Shown here: positions 7,608 through 15,168 of the stretch, piece after piece
How positions within the stretch are numbered: the stretch's first letter is position 1
How the letters are laid out: every line of letters begins with the position of its first letter
DNA from: an uncultured Clostridia bacterium
Lineage (GTDB): Bacteria > Bacillota > Clostridia > Christensenellales > Borkfalkiaceae
Assembly: GCA_947624445.1 (NCBI GenBank)
Contig: CANQKF010000005.1
Location: forward strand, 1-64,000
DNA: 64,000 nt
Direction: 5' to 3'
Translations under genes and position numbers: made by a program
The notes under the pieces: generated by a model
The model's input: only the letters and a program-made list of their open reading frames with translations
Databases searched by the model: none
Told to the model about the DNA's origin: nothing

Positions 7608-9314
7608 TCATTCCGGATCCTGCCCGATGCGGCGGTAGCCCTTCTTGGGCTTTGCGCGGAAGAGGTCGATCCTGTCGCCGAACTTCACGAACACGGCAGA
7701 GAGCGCGATCGCGACGACGGCGACGACGATCACGGCGATCGCCCACGCGTCGAGCGTCTCGGCCTTGATGCGCGACCAGAGCTCGTTGATGCGCTCGCTC
7801 GCCTCCTTATCGTAGTAGTCCATCACGGCGCAGTGGGAGATGACGTCGGGAGAGGGGAACTGCGCATAGAGCTGGCGGCAGGTCGCCTGCTCGATGTCCG
7901 CGAGGATGGAGGCCTCGCCGCCGAAGAAGTAGGAGAGATCGTAGTCCACGGTGTCCTCCGTGCCTTCTTCCTCGCCGTAGAGGTAGTCGGCATAGCCGAG
8001 CATCTCCATCTCCTCGCCTGCGATGACGGAAGTATAGCCGATATAATAGCTGTTGCGCATGGCGTTCTGCGGCATGGAAAGGAAGTTGACGAAGGCCTGC
8101 GCCGCCTCTTTGTTGGCGCCCTTGGGCATGACCCAGCCGTCGAACCACAGGTTGGAGCCCGCCTTGGGGACGTAGTAGTTGAGGTAGACGGTATTTTCGG
8201 CTTCGCCGTCCTCGTTTTTGCCGCTCTCCGCGAGGTCGAGGGCATATACGGCGTCGCCGCTCCATGCGTAGTTGAGGCAGATCGTGCCCTTCACCATGTC
8301 GGATTTGCCCGTATCCGTCTCGAAGCTGTGGATATTCTTCTTGATGTCGCGCAGAACGGGCTCGACCTCGGTGATCGTCTCGTCGTCGGTCGCGTTGAAG
8401 ATCCGCGTGATCTCGCGGGTGTATTCCTCCTGCGTGAGTTCGCCCGCCGCAAAGCGTTCGCGCAGTTCGAGAAGCTCGCTCTGGTAGCGCAGCCCGAGCC
8501 CTGCGAAGTAGGTGTCGCGCACGTTGTCTTTTGCCGTGATTTTGTTGCGGAACGTGCTGTCCGTAAAGATCTTCCAGTCGAGTTCCTCGAGGAGACCCTC
8601 CACGTCAATGGGATTCCCTTGCGCGTCCTTCGCTTCGGGATTATACACAAAGCCCGTCGTGCCCCACATGTATCCTGCCGCATAGTCCTTCCAGAGGATG
8701 GGATCGCCCGCTTCGTCCTCGCGGATCTCGAGCCCCGCGTTGTTTTCGAACTTTTCGGCGATGAAGGGGGAGACGTTGCGCACATAGTAGTTTTCGGGCA
8801 GCGAAGCGTCGAAGAAATCTTCGTCGTACTTTTCCAGCCGACCCTCCGCCGCGAGCTTCATGATCATATAGTCGGAGGGGCAGAGGAGATCGTATTCGTT
8901 GCCGAGCTTGATCTCGTTGTACATATCCTCGTTGGTGCCGAAGGTGGAGTATTCGACGCGGATTTTCTGCCCGTGCGTGCGCTCATACCAGAGGCAGAAG
9001 TCGTCGAGGATGTGCGGGCCCTCCTCGGAGAGCGCCTGCCCCGTGGTCTCTTCGTACCACGCCTTGTAGCCGTCGTTGACGATGTCCGATTCGATATGCA
9101 CATGCTTGCCGTTCTCGAGGACGGGATCGCCCTCCTCGTCGAGCTCGTGCAGTTCGTCGTAGATGAAGGTGCCTTTGCCGCCTTCGTCGATGTATTCCTC
9201 CCAATTATAGACGCGCAAAACGATCTCGTTCCGCGCGCCGCAGCCGCCGAGCATGGAGACGGTGGGCAGGAGGATGAGGGCGGCGAGCCCGATGCTCAAG
9301 ATCCTGTGCTTCAT
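7608..9314 (-). CDS. potD: Polyamine ABC transporter substrate-binding lipoprotein
   Basis: 568 residues. Signal peptide with lipobox LGGC (Cys about residue 25), then VLRVYNWEEYI, the typical opening of PotD/PotF-type spermidine/putrescine-binding proteins. Family segments IRVEYSTFGTNEDMYNEI, YDLLCPSDYM and NYYVPKAGSNLWFDGWVMPK follow. It is much longer than the usual roughly 350 residues. There are acidic insertions, and the C-terminus carries a predicted membrane helix (about 519-541) and a basic tail, so the protein appears anchored both by lipid and by a helix. Last gene of potABCD; overlaps potC by 4 bases. Confidence 0.92.
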   Translation of the reverse strand: MKHRILSIGLAALILLPTVSMLGGCGARNEIVLRVYNWEEYIDEGGKGTFIYDELHELDEEGDPVLENGKHVHIESDIVNDGYKAWYEETTGQALSEEGPHILDDFCLWYERTHGQKIRVEYSTFGTNEDMYNEIKLGNEYDLLCPSDYMIMKLAAEGRLEKYDEDFFDASLPENYYVRNVSPFIAEKFENNAGLEIREDEAGDPILWKDYAAGYMWGTTGFVYNPEAKDAQGNPIDVEGLLEELDWKIFTDSTFRNKITAKDNVRDTYFAGLGLRYQSELLELRERFAAGELTQEEYTREITRIFNATDDETITEVEPVLRDIKKNIHSFETDTGKSDMVKGTICLNYAWSGDAVYALDLAESGKNEDGEAENTVYLNYYVPKAGSNLWFDGWVMPKGANKEAAQAFVNFLSMPQNAMRNSYYIGYTSVIAGEEMEMLGYADYLYGEEEGTEDTVDYDLSYFFGGEASILADIEQATCRQLYAQFPSPDVISHCAVMDYYDKEASERINELWSRIKAETLDAWAIAVIVVAVVAIALSAVFVKFGDRIDLFRAKPKKGYRRIGQDPE

Positions 9315-10126
9315 TTGCTTTCCCTCCGCTTTTTCAACCCCGAGAGGTTGGAGATGAGGACGAAGAGGACGATGACGACGAAGATGATCGTCGTGAGCGC
9401 CCAGAACGAGGAGAGCGTGACCGCCGTGTGCGCGTTGCCCTTGGTCGTCGCGTTGTAGACGTAGGTCGAGATGGTCTCGAAGCCCGTCGGACGGGTGTAC
9501 ATCGTCACGATGTAGTCGTCGAGGGAGAGGGTGACGGCGAGCATGAAGCCCGAGATGACCCCGGGGATGATCTGCGGCAAGACGACCGTCATGAGCGCCT
9601 TGAAGGGGCTCGCGCCGAGGTCGAGCGCCGCCTCATAGAGGGAGTTGTCCATCTGTTTGAGCTTGGGCATGACCGAGAGCACGACGAAGGGTGTGCATAT
9701 GACCATATGGCCGATCAGCAGGGTGAAATAGGAGGTCCTGAGCCCGATGAGCACGAAGGTGACGGCGAGGGCGAGCGCGGTGACGATCTCCGCGTTGATG
9801 ACGGGGATCTGCGAAACGCCGTGGATGAGCGTTTTCATGCGCTTTCTGCTGTAAAACATGCCGATGGCGCCGACCGTGCCGAGCACCGTCGAGAGCACCG
9901 CGGCGAGAAAGGCGAGCAGGAAGGTATTCCCGATCATGCCGAGCACCTTGCTGTCCGAGAAGAGCGCCTTATAGTGGGTGAGCGAGAAGCCCTCGAACTT
10001 GCCGATCATGTCCGTCTTATCGAAGCTGTAGATCGCGAGCAGCAGGATGGGGAGGTAGAGAATGAGCAGAACGAGCCCGACGAAGAACGCTTTCAGGCAC
10101 TTCGCGCGCAGAGAATGTTTGTTCAC
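9311..10126 (-). CDS. potC: Polyamine ABC transporter permease PotC
   Basis: 271 residues with six predicted membrane helices and the inner-membrane permease EAA loop (LYEAALDLGASPFKAL...VVLPQIIPGVISG). That loop docks the ATPase. PotC-type features are the LPILLLAIYSFD start and the FSLTHYKALF segment. Overlaps potB and potD by 4 bases on each side, so the four genes are translationally coupled. Partner of PotB in the heterodimeric channel. Confidence 0.93.
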   Translation of the reverse strand: MNKHSLRAKCLKAFFVGLVLLILYLPILLLAIYSFDKTDMIGKFEGFSLTHYKALFSDSKVLGMIGNTFLLAFLAAVLSTVLGTVGAIGMFYSRKRMKTLIHGVSQIPVINAEIVTALALAVTFVLIGLRTSYFTLLIGHMVICTPFVVLSVMPKLKQMDNSLYEAALDLGASPFKALMTVVLPQIIPGVISGFMLAVTLSLDDYIVTMYTRPTGFETISTYVYNATTKGNAHTAVTLSSFWALTTIIFVVIVLFVLISNLSGLKKRRESK

Positions 10127-10932
10127 AGCACCGTCCCCCTTACGTTTTCTTCGGACTTAAAGCCGCCCGAGAGCCAGGTGGAGAGGAATACGACGACGAG
10201 CAGCACGAGAGCGATCATCGAGCCCATGTGCCAATCGTTGCCGAAGTAATCGGAGATAAACTTGCCGATGATCGTGACTTTTGCGTTCCCGAGCATGTCC
10301 GAGACGACGTAGTTCGTCATCGAGGGGAGGAACACCATCGTCACGCCGCTCATGATGCCGGGCATCGAGAGGGGAACGGTGACGCGCAGGAAGGTCGTCG
10401 CGGCGCCCGCCCCGAGGTCGGCGCTCGCCTCATAGAGCGAATCGTCGATCTTGAGCATCGTCGTGTAGAGGGGCAGGATCATGAAGGGTAAAAAGTCGTA
10501 GACCATGCCGAACACCGTTTTGAAGTAGTTCGCGCTCGCGAGCCATTCCATCCCGTGCAGGGAGGCAAGCAGGTTGAAGAGCTCGCGGATGGCGTTCACG
10601 CGGAGCACGAAGTTGATCCACATGGGGAGCACGAAGAGCATCAGGATGACGAACTTCTTCTTCATCTTGCTCCGCGCGAGGATGTACGCCACGGGGTAGG
10701 CGATCACGAGGCACACCACCGTGGTGATGAGCGCGATGACGAGCGAATAGACGATCGTCGAGAGCTTCGTGGGGTCCGAGAAGAACTTGATGAACGTCCC
10801 GAACGAGGGGTGCATGGTTTCGTCCGTGAACGCGTAGAAGAAGATGACGAGCATGGGCAGGACCACGAAGAAGAGCAGAAAGACGGCATAGGGGATGCAC
10901 AGCGTCTTGCGGGAAAAACGGGGAAGTTTCAT
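10123..10932 (-). CDS. potB: Polyamine ABC transporter permease PotB
   Basis: 269 residues, six membrane helices, with the EAA loop LYEASADLGAGAATTFLRVT and the VVSDMLGNAKVTIIG segment common to PotB. The N-terminus (KTLCIPYAVFLLFFVVLPML) fits a first transmembrane helix with positive residues inside. Four-base overlaps with potA and potC. Together with PotC it forms the membrane pore of a spermidine/putrescine-type importer. Confidence 0.93.
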   Translation of the reverse strand: MKLPRFSRKTLCIPYAVFLLFFVVLPMLVIFFYAFTDETMHPSFGTFIKFFSDPTKLSTIVYSLVIALITTVVCLVIAYPVAYILARSKMKKKFVILMLFVLPMWINFVLRVNAIRELFNLLASLHGMEWLASANYFKTVFGMVYDFLPFMILPLYTTMLKIDDSLYEASADLGAGAATTFLRVTVPLSMPGIMSGVTMVFLPSMTNYVVSDMLGNAKVTIIGKFISDYFGNDWHMGSMIALVLLVVVFLSTWLSGGFKSEENVRGTVL

Positions 10933-12437
10933 CTCTTTTTGCCCTCCGGATTCTTGAGGGAAAGTCTGATCTTCTCCCTCGGCACGATCACGGAGACGAG
11001 ATCGTCCTCGTTCCAGAGATCGTCGGTCGAAAAGACGAAATCTTCCTCGTCCTCTCCCTCGGTGCGCACGATGAGACGGTAGTGGTCGCCCTTATAGATG
11101 ATGGAGATGATGCGCCCCGTCGTGCCGCCCGCCTCGGCGTCGTCGGAGATGGAGATGTCGTCGAGCCCGACTTCCACCCGCACTTCGGTATCGGTGAGGT
11201 CGATCTTCTCGCCGCCCGCCGTCACGAGGTACTCCTCGTCGTCGATATGGCTGCCGGGGTAGAGCTGGGTCACGTCGCAGTCGAATTCGCCGTCGGCAAA
11301 CTTCACAGTGTTGCGCTTGGTGATCACGCCGTCGAACACGTTGGTGGTATACTTGGGCTTCATGAGGTGGATGCCGTCGGGCGCGATGGTCATGCCGATC
11401 CGCTCGCCCACGGCGCGGCTCTCCGTGGAGTTGATGACGAGTTCGTATTTGCCGACCTGCACGGTGATTTCGTAGTGGATGCCCTTGAACACGACGGAGA
11501 TGACTTCGCCCGCGAGCGTGCCCGCTTCGGGGGCGCACATGCGGATATCTTCGGGGCGGACAACGACGTCGACGGGCTCGTTGATCCCGAAATCGTCGAG
11601 GCAATCGAAGGTCTTGCCGCAGAACTTCACTTTCTTATCGCCCACCACGGTGCCGTTCAGGATATTGCTCTCCCCGATGAAGTCGGCGACGAAGGTATTC
11701 GCGGGCTCGTTGTAGATCTTGGTGGGCGTGCCGATCTGCTGGACAACGCCGTCCGCCATGACGACGATGGTATCCGACATCGTGAGCGCCTCTTCCTGGT
11801 CGTGTGTCACATAGATGAAGGTGATGCCGAGCCGCTTGTGCATGGCTTTGAGCTCGAGCTGCATCTCCTTGCGCATCTTGAGGTCGAGGGCGCCGAGGGG
11901 CTCGTCGAGGAGCAGGATCTCGGGCTCGTTCACGATAGCGCGGGCGATGGCGACGCGCTGCTGCTGCCCGCCCGAGAGCGTGGAGATGGAGCGCTTCTCG
12001 AATCCCTCGAGGTCGACGATCTCGAGGGCCTTTCCCACTTTTTCGGCGATCTCCTTTTTGGAGAGTTTCTCCGTCTTGGTGTAGCGCTTTCCCTCGGCGT
12101 TCTCATAGGTATTCCGCACCTTTTTACATTTGAGCCCGAAGGCGATGTTCTCGAACACGTTGAGATGGGGGAAGAGCGCATACCGCTGGAACACGGTGTT
12201 CACGGGGCGCTTGTTGGGGGGCAGGGCGGAGATGTCCTGCCCGTTCAGCAAGATCTTCCCGCTCGTCGGAAGATCGAATCCCGCAATCATGCGCAGCGTC
12301 GTCGTCTTGCCGCAGCCCGAGGGACCGAGAAAGGTGATAAACTCGCCCTTGTTCACGTAGAAACTTACGTTGTCGATCACGAGATTATCGTCGTAATACT
12401 TCATCACGTTCTGAAGTTCGATGATGTGTTCTGCCAT
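10929..12437 (-). CDS. potA: Polyamine ABC transporter ATPase with duplicated C-terminal regulatory domain
   Basis: 502 residues, about 130 longer than usual PotA. N-terminal ABC domain: Walker A GPSGCGKTTT, signature LSGGQQQRVAIARA, Walker B LLLDEPLGALD, H-loop VTHDQEEAL. A linker-like insertion with KKVRNTYENAEGKRYTK lies between Walker A and the signature. Two TOBE-like units follow: EVISVVFKGIHYEITVQV (about residue 315) and RIISIIYKGDHYRLIVRT (about residue 435). The CAGGAGA ribosome site precedes the ATG. The gene heads the operon, after a gap carrying palindrome copy 2 and just downstream of an XRE-cupin regulator. Confidence 0.93.
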   Translation of the reverse strand: MAEHIIELQNVMKYYDDNLVIDNVSFYVNKGEFITFLGPSGCGKTTTLRMIAGFDLPTSGKILLNGQDISALPPNKRPVNTVFQRYALFPHLNVFENIAFGLKCKKVRNTYENAEGKRYTKTEKLSKKEIAEKVGKALEIVDLEGFEKRSISTLSGGQQQRVAIARAIVNEPEILLLDEPLGALDLKMRKEMQLELKAMHKRLGITFIYVTHDQEEALTMSDTIVVMADGVVQQIGTPTKIYNEPANTFVADFIGESNILNGTVVGDKKVKFCGKTFDCLDDFGINEPVDVVVRPEDIRMCAPEAGTLAGEVISVVFKGIHYEITVQVGKYELVINSTESRAVGERIGMTIAPDGIHLMKPKYTTNVFDGVITKRNTVKFADGEFDCDVTQLYPGSHIDDEEYLVTAGGEKIDLTDTEVRVEVGLDDISISDDAEAGGTTGRIISIIYKGDHYRLIVRTEGEDEEDFVFSTDDLWNEDDLVSVIVPREKIRLSLKNPEGKKR

Positions 12438-12473
12438 GGCAATCTCCTGTTCTCATTCGTTTTTTGTTGTTTG

Positions 12474-12502
12474 CAGAGTACTATGTCACAAATAATACTC
12501 TG
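12474..12502. repeat. Dispersed palindrome, copy 2 (extended)
   Basis: Core 12478-12498 matches the family (GTACTATG...ATAATAC). Here the symmetry extends outwards to CAGAGTA / TACTCTG, giving arms of about 11 bases with one mismatch. It lies between the XRE-cupin regulator stop and the potA start, inside the likely leader of potABCD. Confidence 0.8.
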
Positions 12503-12516
12503 TTTTATCCCTAAAA

Positions 12517-13050
12517 TCAGAAGTTCGGCGGGGTGGAGACCCACAGAACGCGCGCCTTCCCTTTGCCGAGGTTGACGAGGTAGTGTTCCTTCGTCGCTGT
12601 GTAGTAGAAACTTTCGCCCTTCTTCGCCTCGTGGCGCTTTCCGCCGATCACGACTGCGATCTTCCCCTCGAGCACATAGCCGAATTCCTCGCCCTCATGG
12701 GGGAAGTCCGCCTGCGTGGAGGCGCCCGCCTCGAGCATGACGAGCACGGGCTCCATCATGTTCTTCTGGGCGTTAGGGATGACCCACGAGAAGAGCATCC
12801 CGTCGGATTGCTTTTCGATGTACTCATCCTCGCCGAACACGATCTTCTCCTCGCTCTCCTCGTGGAAAAAGTCCGAAAGATTGCTTCCGAGGGCGTTGAG
12901 CAGGTCACACAAAGTCGCGATCGAGGGGCTCGTGAGGTCGTTTTCAAGCTGGGAAATATACCCTTTGGTGAGTTCGCAGCGGTCGGCAAGCTCCTCCTGC
13001 GTGAGGTTTTTGCTCTGCCGCATGTCTCTCAATTTTGCTCCGAGTTCCAT
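12517..13050 (-). CDS. XRE-family regulator with cupin domain (PuuR-like)
   Basis: 177 residues. Residues about 4-60 form an HTH_3 domain (LRDMRQSKNLTQEELADRCE then GYISQLENDLTSPSIATL). Residues about 105-175 form a cupin beta barrel (HEGEEFGYVLEGKIAVVIGG ... GESFYYTATKEHYLVN). This architecture is common in repressors of polyamine uptake and breakdown. It lies directly upstream of, and in the same direction as, potABCD, so it probably senses polyamines and controls that importer. GGAGAG precedes the ATG. Confidence 0.9.
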   Translation of the reverse strand: MELGAKLRDMRQSKNLTQEELADRCELTKGYISQLENDLTSPSIATLCDLLNALGSNLSDFFHEESEEKIVFGEDEYIEKQSDGMLFSWVIPNAQKNMMEPVLVMLEAGASTQADFPHEGEEFGYVLEGKIAVVIGGKRHEAKKGESFYYTATKEHYLVNLGKGKARVLWVSTPPNF

Positions 13051-13158
13051 TGTCTCTCCATGTTGTTGGGTTTGGCATTTGTAAACTTTTTGTCAGTTTT
13101 TACGAGACTTTCGCAAAACTAAACCAAAAGTTTAATAAAAATAAACTGCAACGAATGC

Positions 13159-13187
13159 AGTATAATGCAATTATTCGCCTTTGTCAA
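13159..13187 (-). promoter_or_regulatory. Promoter of the XRE-cupin gene (and perhaps potABCD)
   Basis: Read on the minus strand: TTGACA (13182-13187), 17-base spacer, TATACT (13159-13164). A short inverted repeat CTGCA-ACGAA-TGCAG (13146-13160) abuts the -10 box and could be an autoregulatory site. That role is inferred. Confidence 0.8.
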
Positions 13188-13202
13188 CTGTTTGCACCGA
13201 CA

Positions 13203-13248
13203 AAATAAAAAAACAGCGCACTTGTTTCTACGGAACAAAAAGTGCGCT
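13203..13248 (-). terminator. Terminator-like hairpin with T-rich tail (minus strand)
   Basis: Read on the minus strand, AGCGCACTT...AAGTGCGCT pairs (13215-13248) and is followed by GTTTTTTATTTT. It lies 85 bases beyond the rpsT terminator, so it is a backup terminator, or it ends a short transcript that starts within 13250-13330. I see no gene in that stretch. Confidence 0.65.
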
Positions 13249-13311
13249 ACGCGCGCGGACGCGCGCATATTATATATAGGAATACGAAAGTTTGGAACAA
13301 AACGGGGGCGC

Positions 13312-13322
13312 GGGGGGGGGGG
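13312..13322 (+). repeat. Homopolymer run of 11 G
   Basis: Uninterrupted G run within a G-rich stretch (GGGGGCGCG followed by the run), in non-coding DNA beyond the rpsT terminator. It is prone to slippage or to assembly error. Confidence 0.8.
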
Positions 13323-13332
13323 AGAAGTACGC

Positions 13333-13359
13333 AAAAAAGCGCCCCGCCGTGCGGGACGC
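13333..13359 (-). terminator. Intrinsic terminator of rpsT
   Basis: On the minus strand GCGTCCCGC / GCGGGGCGC with loop ACG, followed by TTTTTT; it starts 22 bases after the rpsT stop. Confidence 0.88.
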
Positions 13360-13380
13360 CGCGGAATTTGCAAACAGGAT

Positions 13381-13647
13381 TCAGGAGGCGAGCGAATTCA
13401 GCTTCTTTGCGAGCTTGGCCTTCTTGTTGTCGGCATTGTTCTTGTGGATGATCCCTTTCCCGGCCGCGGAATCGATCATGGAGACGGTCTCGGGATAGAG
13501 CTTCTCGGCGAGCGCCTTATCGCCTGCGGCGACGGCAGCGAGGAACTTCTTGATCGTGGTCTTGAGCTCGGACTTCAGAGCCTTGTTTTCCATGGTCTTC
13601 TTTTTGGTCACAAGAACGCGCTTCTTTGCGGATTTGATGTTGGGCAC
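13381..13647 (-). CDS. rpsT: 30S ribosomal protein S20
   Basis: 88 residues, the normal size for S20. It starts MPNIKSAKKRVLVTKKK, has the KSELKTTIKKFLAAV helix and ends with AAGKGIIHKNNADNKKAKLA, all typical. It binds 16S rRNA early in small-subunit assembly. Monocistronic: it has its own promoter (13687-13715) and terminator (13333-13359). AAGGAG lies upstream of the ATG. Confidence 0.97.
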   Translation of the reverse strand: MPNIKSAKKRVLVTKKKTMENKALKSELKTTIKKFLAAVAAGDKALAEKLYPETVSMIDSAAGKGIIHKNNADNKKAKLAKKLNSLAS

Positions 13648-13686
13648 GGTATTTACTCCTTTGATTGCTTCTTTCTTAACTTCGTA

Positions 13687-13715
13687 ATTTTAACATAAAA
13701 TTGCGGCAATGTAAA
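13687..13715 (-). promoter_or_regulatory. Promoter of rpsT
   Basis: Minus strand TTTACA (13710-13715), 17-base spacer, TAAAAT (13687-13692), giving a leader of about 35 bases before the S20 start. Confidence 0.75.
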
Positions 13716-13778
13716 CTGTTTTTTCATGGGTATGCGCAAAAATTTTCGGAAAAACCGCAAAAAGAGGGGGGAAATGCG

Positions 13779-14561
13779 ATGCAGACGGGAAATTTCAGGG
13801 TCGGCGTGTTCGATAGCGGGCTCGGCGGCCTCTCGGTGCTCGCGGCGTGCGCGTGCCGCCTGCCCGCGGCGCGGTTTTACTATTTGGGCGACAACGCCCG
13901 CGCGCCCTACGGCAGCCGCCCCGCAGCGGAGGTGAAAGAACTCGTCTTTCAAGGGGCCCAAACGCTTGCCGCATGCAGCGTCGACGCGGTTGTCGTCGCG
14001 TGCAATACGGCGACGGCGGTGTGCATCGGGGAACTCCGCCGCGCATTTTCTTTTCCCGTCCTCGGCGTGGAGCCCGCCGTGAAGCCCGCCGCCATGCGCT
14101 ACCCGAGCGCGCTCGTTCTGGCGACGCCCGTGACGGCGGCGAGCGACCGCCTCGCGCGGCTCATCGCGCGCTTCCCCGCAACGCGGTTTTCGGTCGCGCC
14201 GCTTGCCCGCCTGGCCGCTGCGATCGAAGCGGCGCTTCCCTATGGAAAGCGGGTCGACCTGCGGGAGCATCTGCCTCCCACGGACTGCGATTGCGTGGTG
14301 CTCGGCTGCACGCACTACGCGCTGCTCCGCCGCGAGATCGCCGCGTTTTATGGGAAGGAGGTGTTCGACGGCGCCGCGGGAACCGCCGAGGAGCTCGTGC
14401 GGCGGCTGGGAATAGGGCGGAATGCCCATTCGGGTGAAATTGCAGACCACGTTCGTCCACCGCACTTTTTGTTCAATGAAAACAAAAATCACATAATATT
14501 TTTGGGAAATTCGGCAGAATTGAATTATAATACGTATTTTTCGAACATTTGTTTTCAATAA
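13779..14561 (+). CDS. murI: Glutamate racemase
   Basis: 260 residues. N-terminal FDSGLGGLSVL, the YYLGDNARAPYGSR loop, first catalytic cysteine in VVVACNTATAV and second in VVLGCTHYALL are all present. The enzyme therefore has both cysteines needed to interconvert L- and D-glutamate for peptidoglycan. The ATG at 13779 is preceded by AGAGGGGGGA; a longer frame starting at 13701 is unlikely. The last 35 or so residues (after RNAHSGEIAD) look unlike the usual MurI tail and become AT-rich towards the mraZ promoter, so the original stop may have been lost and the tail extended. Confidence 0.92.
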   Translation: MQTGNFRVGVFDSGLGGLSVLAACACRLPAARFYYLGDNARAPYGSRPAAEVKELVFQGAQTLAACSVDAVVVACNTATAVCIGELRRAFSFPVLGVEPAVKPAAMRYPSALVLATPVTAASDRLARLIARFPATRFSVAPLARLAAAIEAALPYGKRVDLREHLPPTDCDCVVLGCTHYALLRREIAAFYGKEVFDGAAGTAEELVRRLGIGRNAHSGEIADHVRPPHFLFNENKNHIIFLGNSAELNYNTYFSNICFQ

Positions 14562-14590
14562 GTTCGAAATTTTTTTCGGGGAAAAGCGAT

Positions 14591-14637
14591 TTTTGTGGTT
14601 ATTTGTGGTTGACAAGGAAAAAAGGGTGTGTTATAAT
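14591..14637 (+). promoter_or_regulatory. Promoter of the mraZ/dcw cluster with possible MraZ repeats
   Basis: TTGACA at 14609-14614, 17-base spacer, TATAAT at 14632-14637. Two direct repeats TTGTGGTT, ten bases apart (GTGG at 14595 and 14605), run into the -35 box. MraZ represses its own operon through direct repeats with about 10-base period in other bacteria, so these are candidate operator repeats; the exact sequence differs from the enterobacterial TGGG type. Confidence 0.8.
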
Positions 14638-14688
14638 AAGAGCAACCTCAATCGGTGATGCCGTTTCGGCGTCACAAAGGGAGAAGCT

Positions 14689-15168
14689 ATGCTCGGCGGA
14701 AGAGTCGACCACCAGATCGACGACAAGTTTCGAATCAGAATACCGAACGCTTTTCTTTCGGAGTTCCCGGAAGGAGAGAAGTTGTATTTTGTCGAATATG
14801 CGCCCGGCTGCATCTCCATCATGCCCGAGTCGGTCAAGAACCGCAGGATCGGCAGCGAAGAGGACTTCGACCCCGACGACGAGGACTTCATGGACGCGAT
14901 GCGCGTCATTTTCGCTTCGGTCATGGCGGTCGAACAGGACGCGCAGGGGCGCATCGTCGTGCCCAAGCACTACCGCGAGATCGCGGGGCTCAAGAAGGAC
15001 GTCGTTTCGGTCGGATTCATGGATTTCATCGAAGTCTGGGACCGCGACCGCTACGAAGTCAAGCGCGCATCGATGACGGTCAAGCAGGCGAACGCGACTT
15101 ACTACAAGAAGCGTCGCGCGGCGCTCGCGGCAAAGAGCGGGAACACGGAAAGCGAAAGCGATGTTTGA
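14689..15168 (+). CDS. mraZ: Transcriptional regulator MraZ
   Basis: 159 residues, slightly longer than the usual roughly 143. Two SpoVT/AbrB-like units: HQIDDKFRIRIPNAF (residues about 7-21) and AQGRIVVPKHYREIAGL (about 84-100), each the double-psi beta-barrel half that MraZ uses to ring up on DNA. GGGAGAAGCT precedes the ATG. First gene of the division and cell-wall cluster; its 3' end overlaps rsmH by 8 bases. Expected to repress the cluster promoter. Confidence 0.95.
   Translation: MLGGRVDHQIDDKFRIRIPNAFLSEFPEGEKLYFVEYAPGCISIMPESVKNRRIGSEEDFDPDDEDFMDAMRVIFASVMAVEQDAQGRIVVPKHYREIAGLKKDVVSVGFMDFIEVWDRDRYEVKRASMTVKQANATYYKKRRAALAAKSGNTESESDV

Noticed and set aside
7575..9458. Very long plus-strand frame (627 codons) opposite potD
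   Set aside because: It is the mirror of a GC-rich gene; potD has a lipobox and family motifs, while the plus frame has no recognisable domain or ribosome site.
11082..12575. Long plus-strand frame opposite potA
   Set aside because: Composition artefact of a GC-rich ABC gene; potA motifs on the minus strand are complete.
13701..13778. Longer N-terminus for glutamate racemase
   Set aside because: The extra 26 codons lie in the rpsT promoter region and the internal ATG at 13779 has a strong ribosome site at the right distance.
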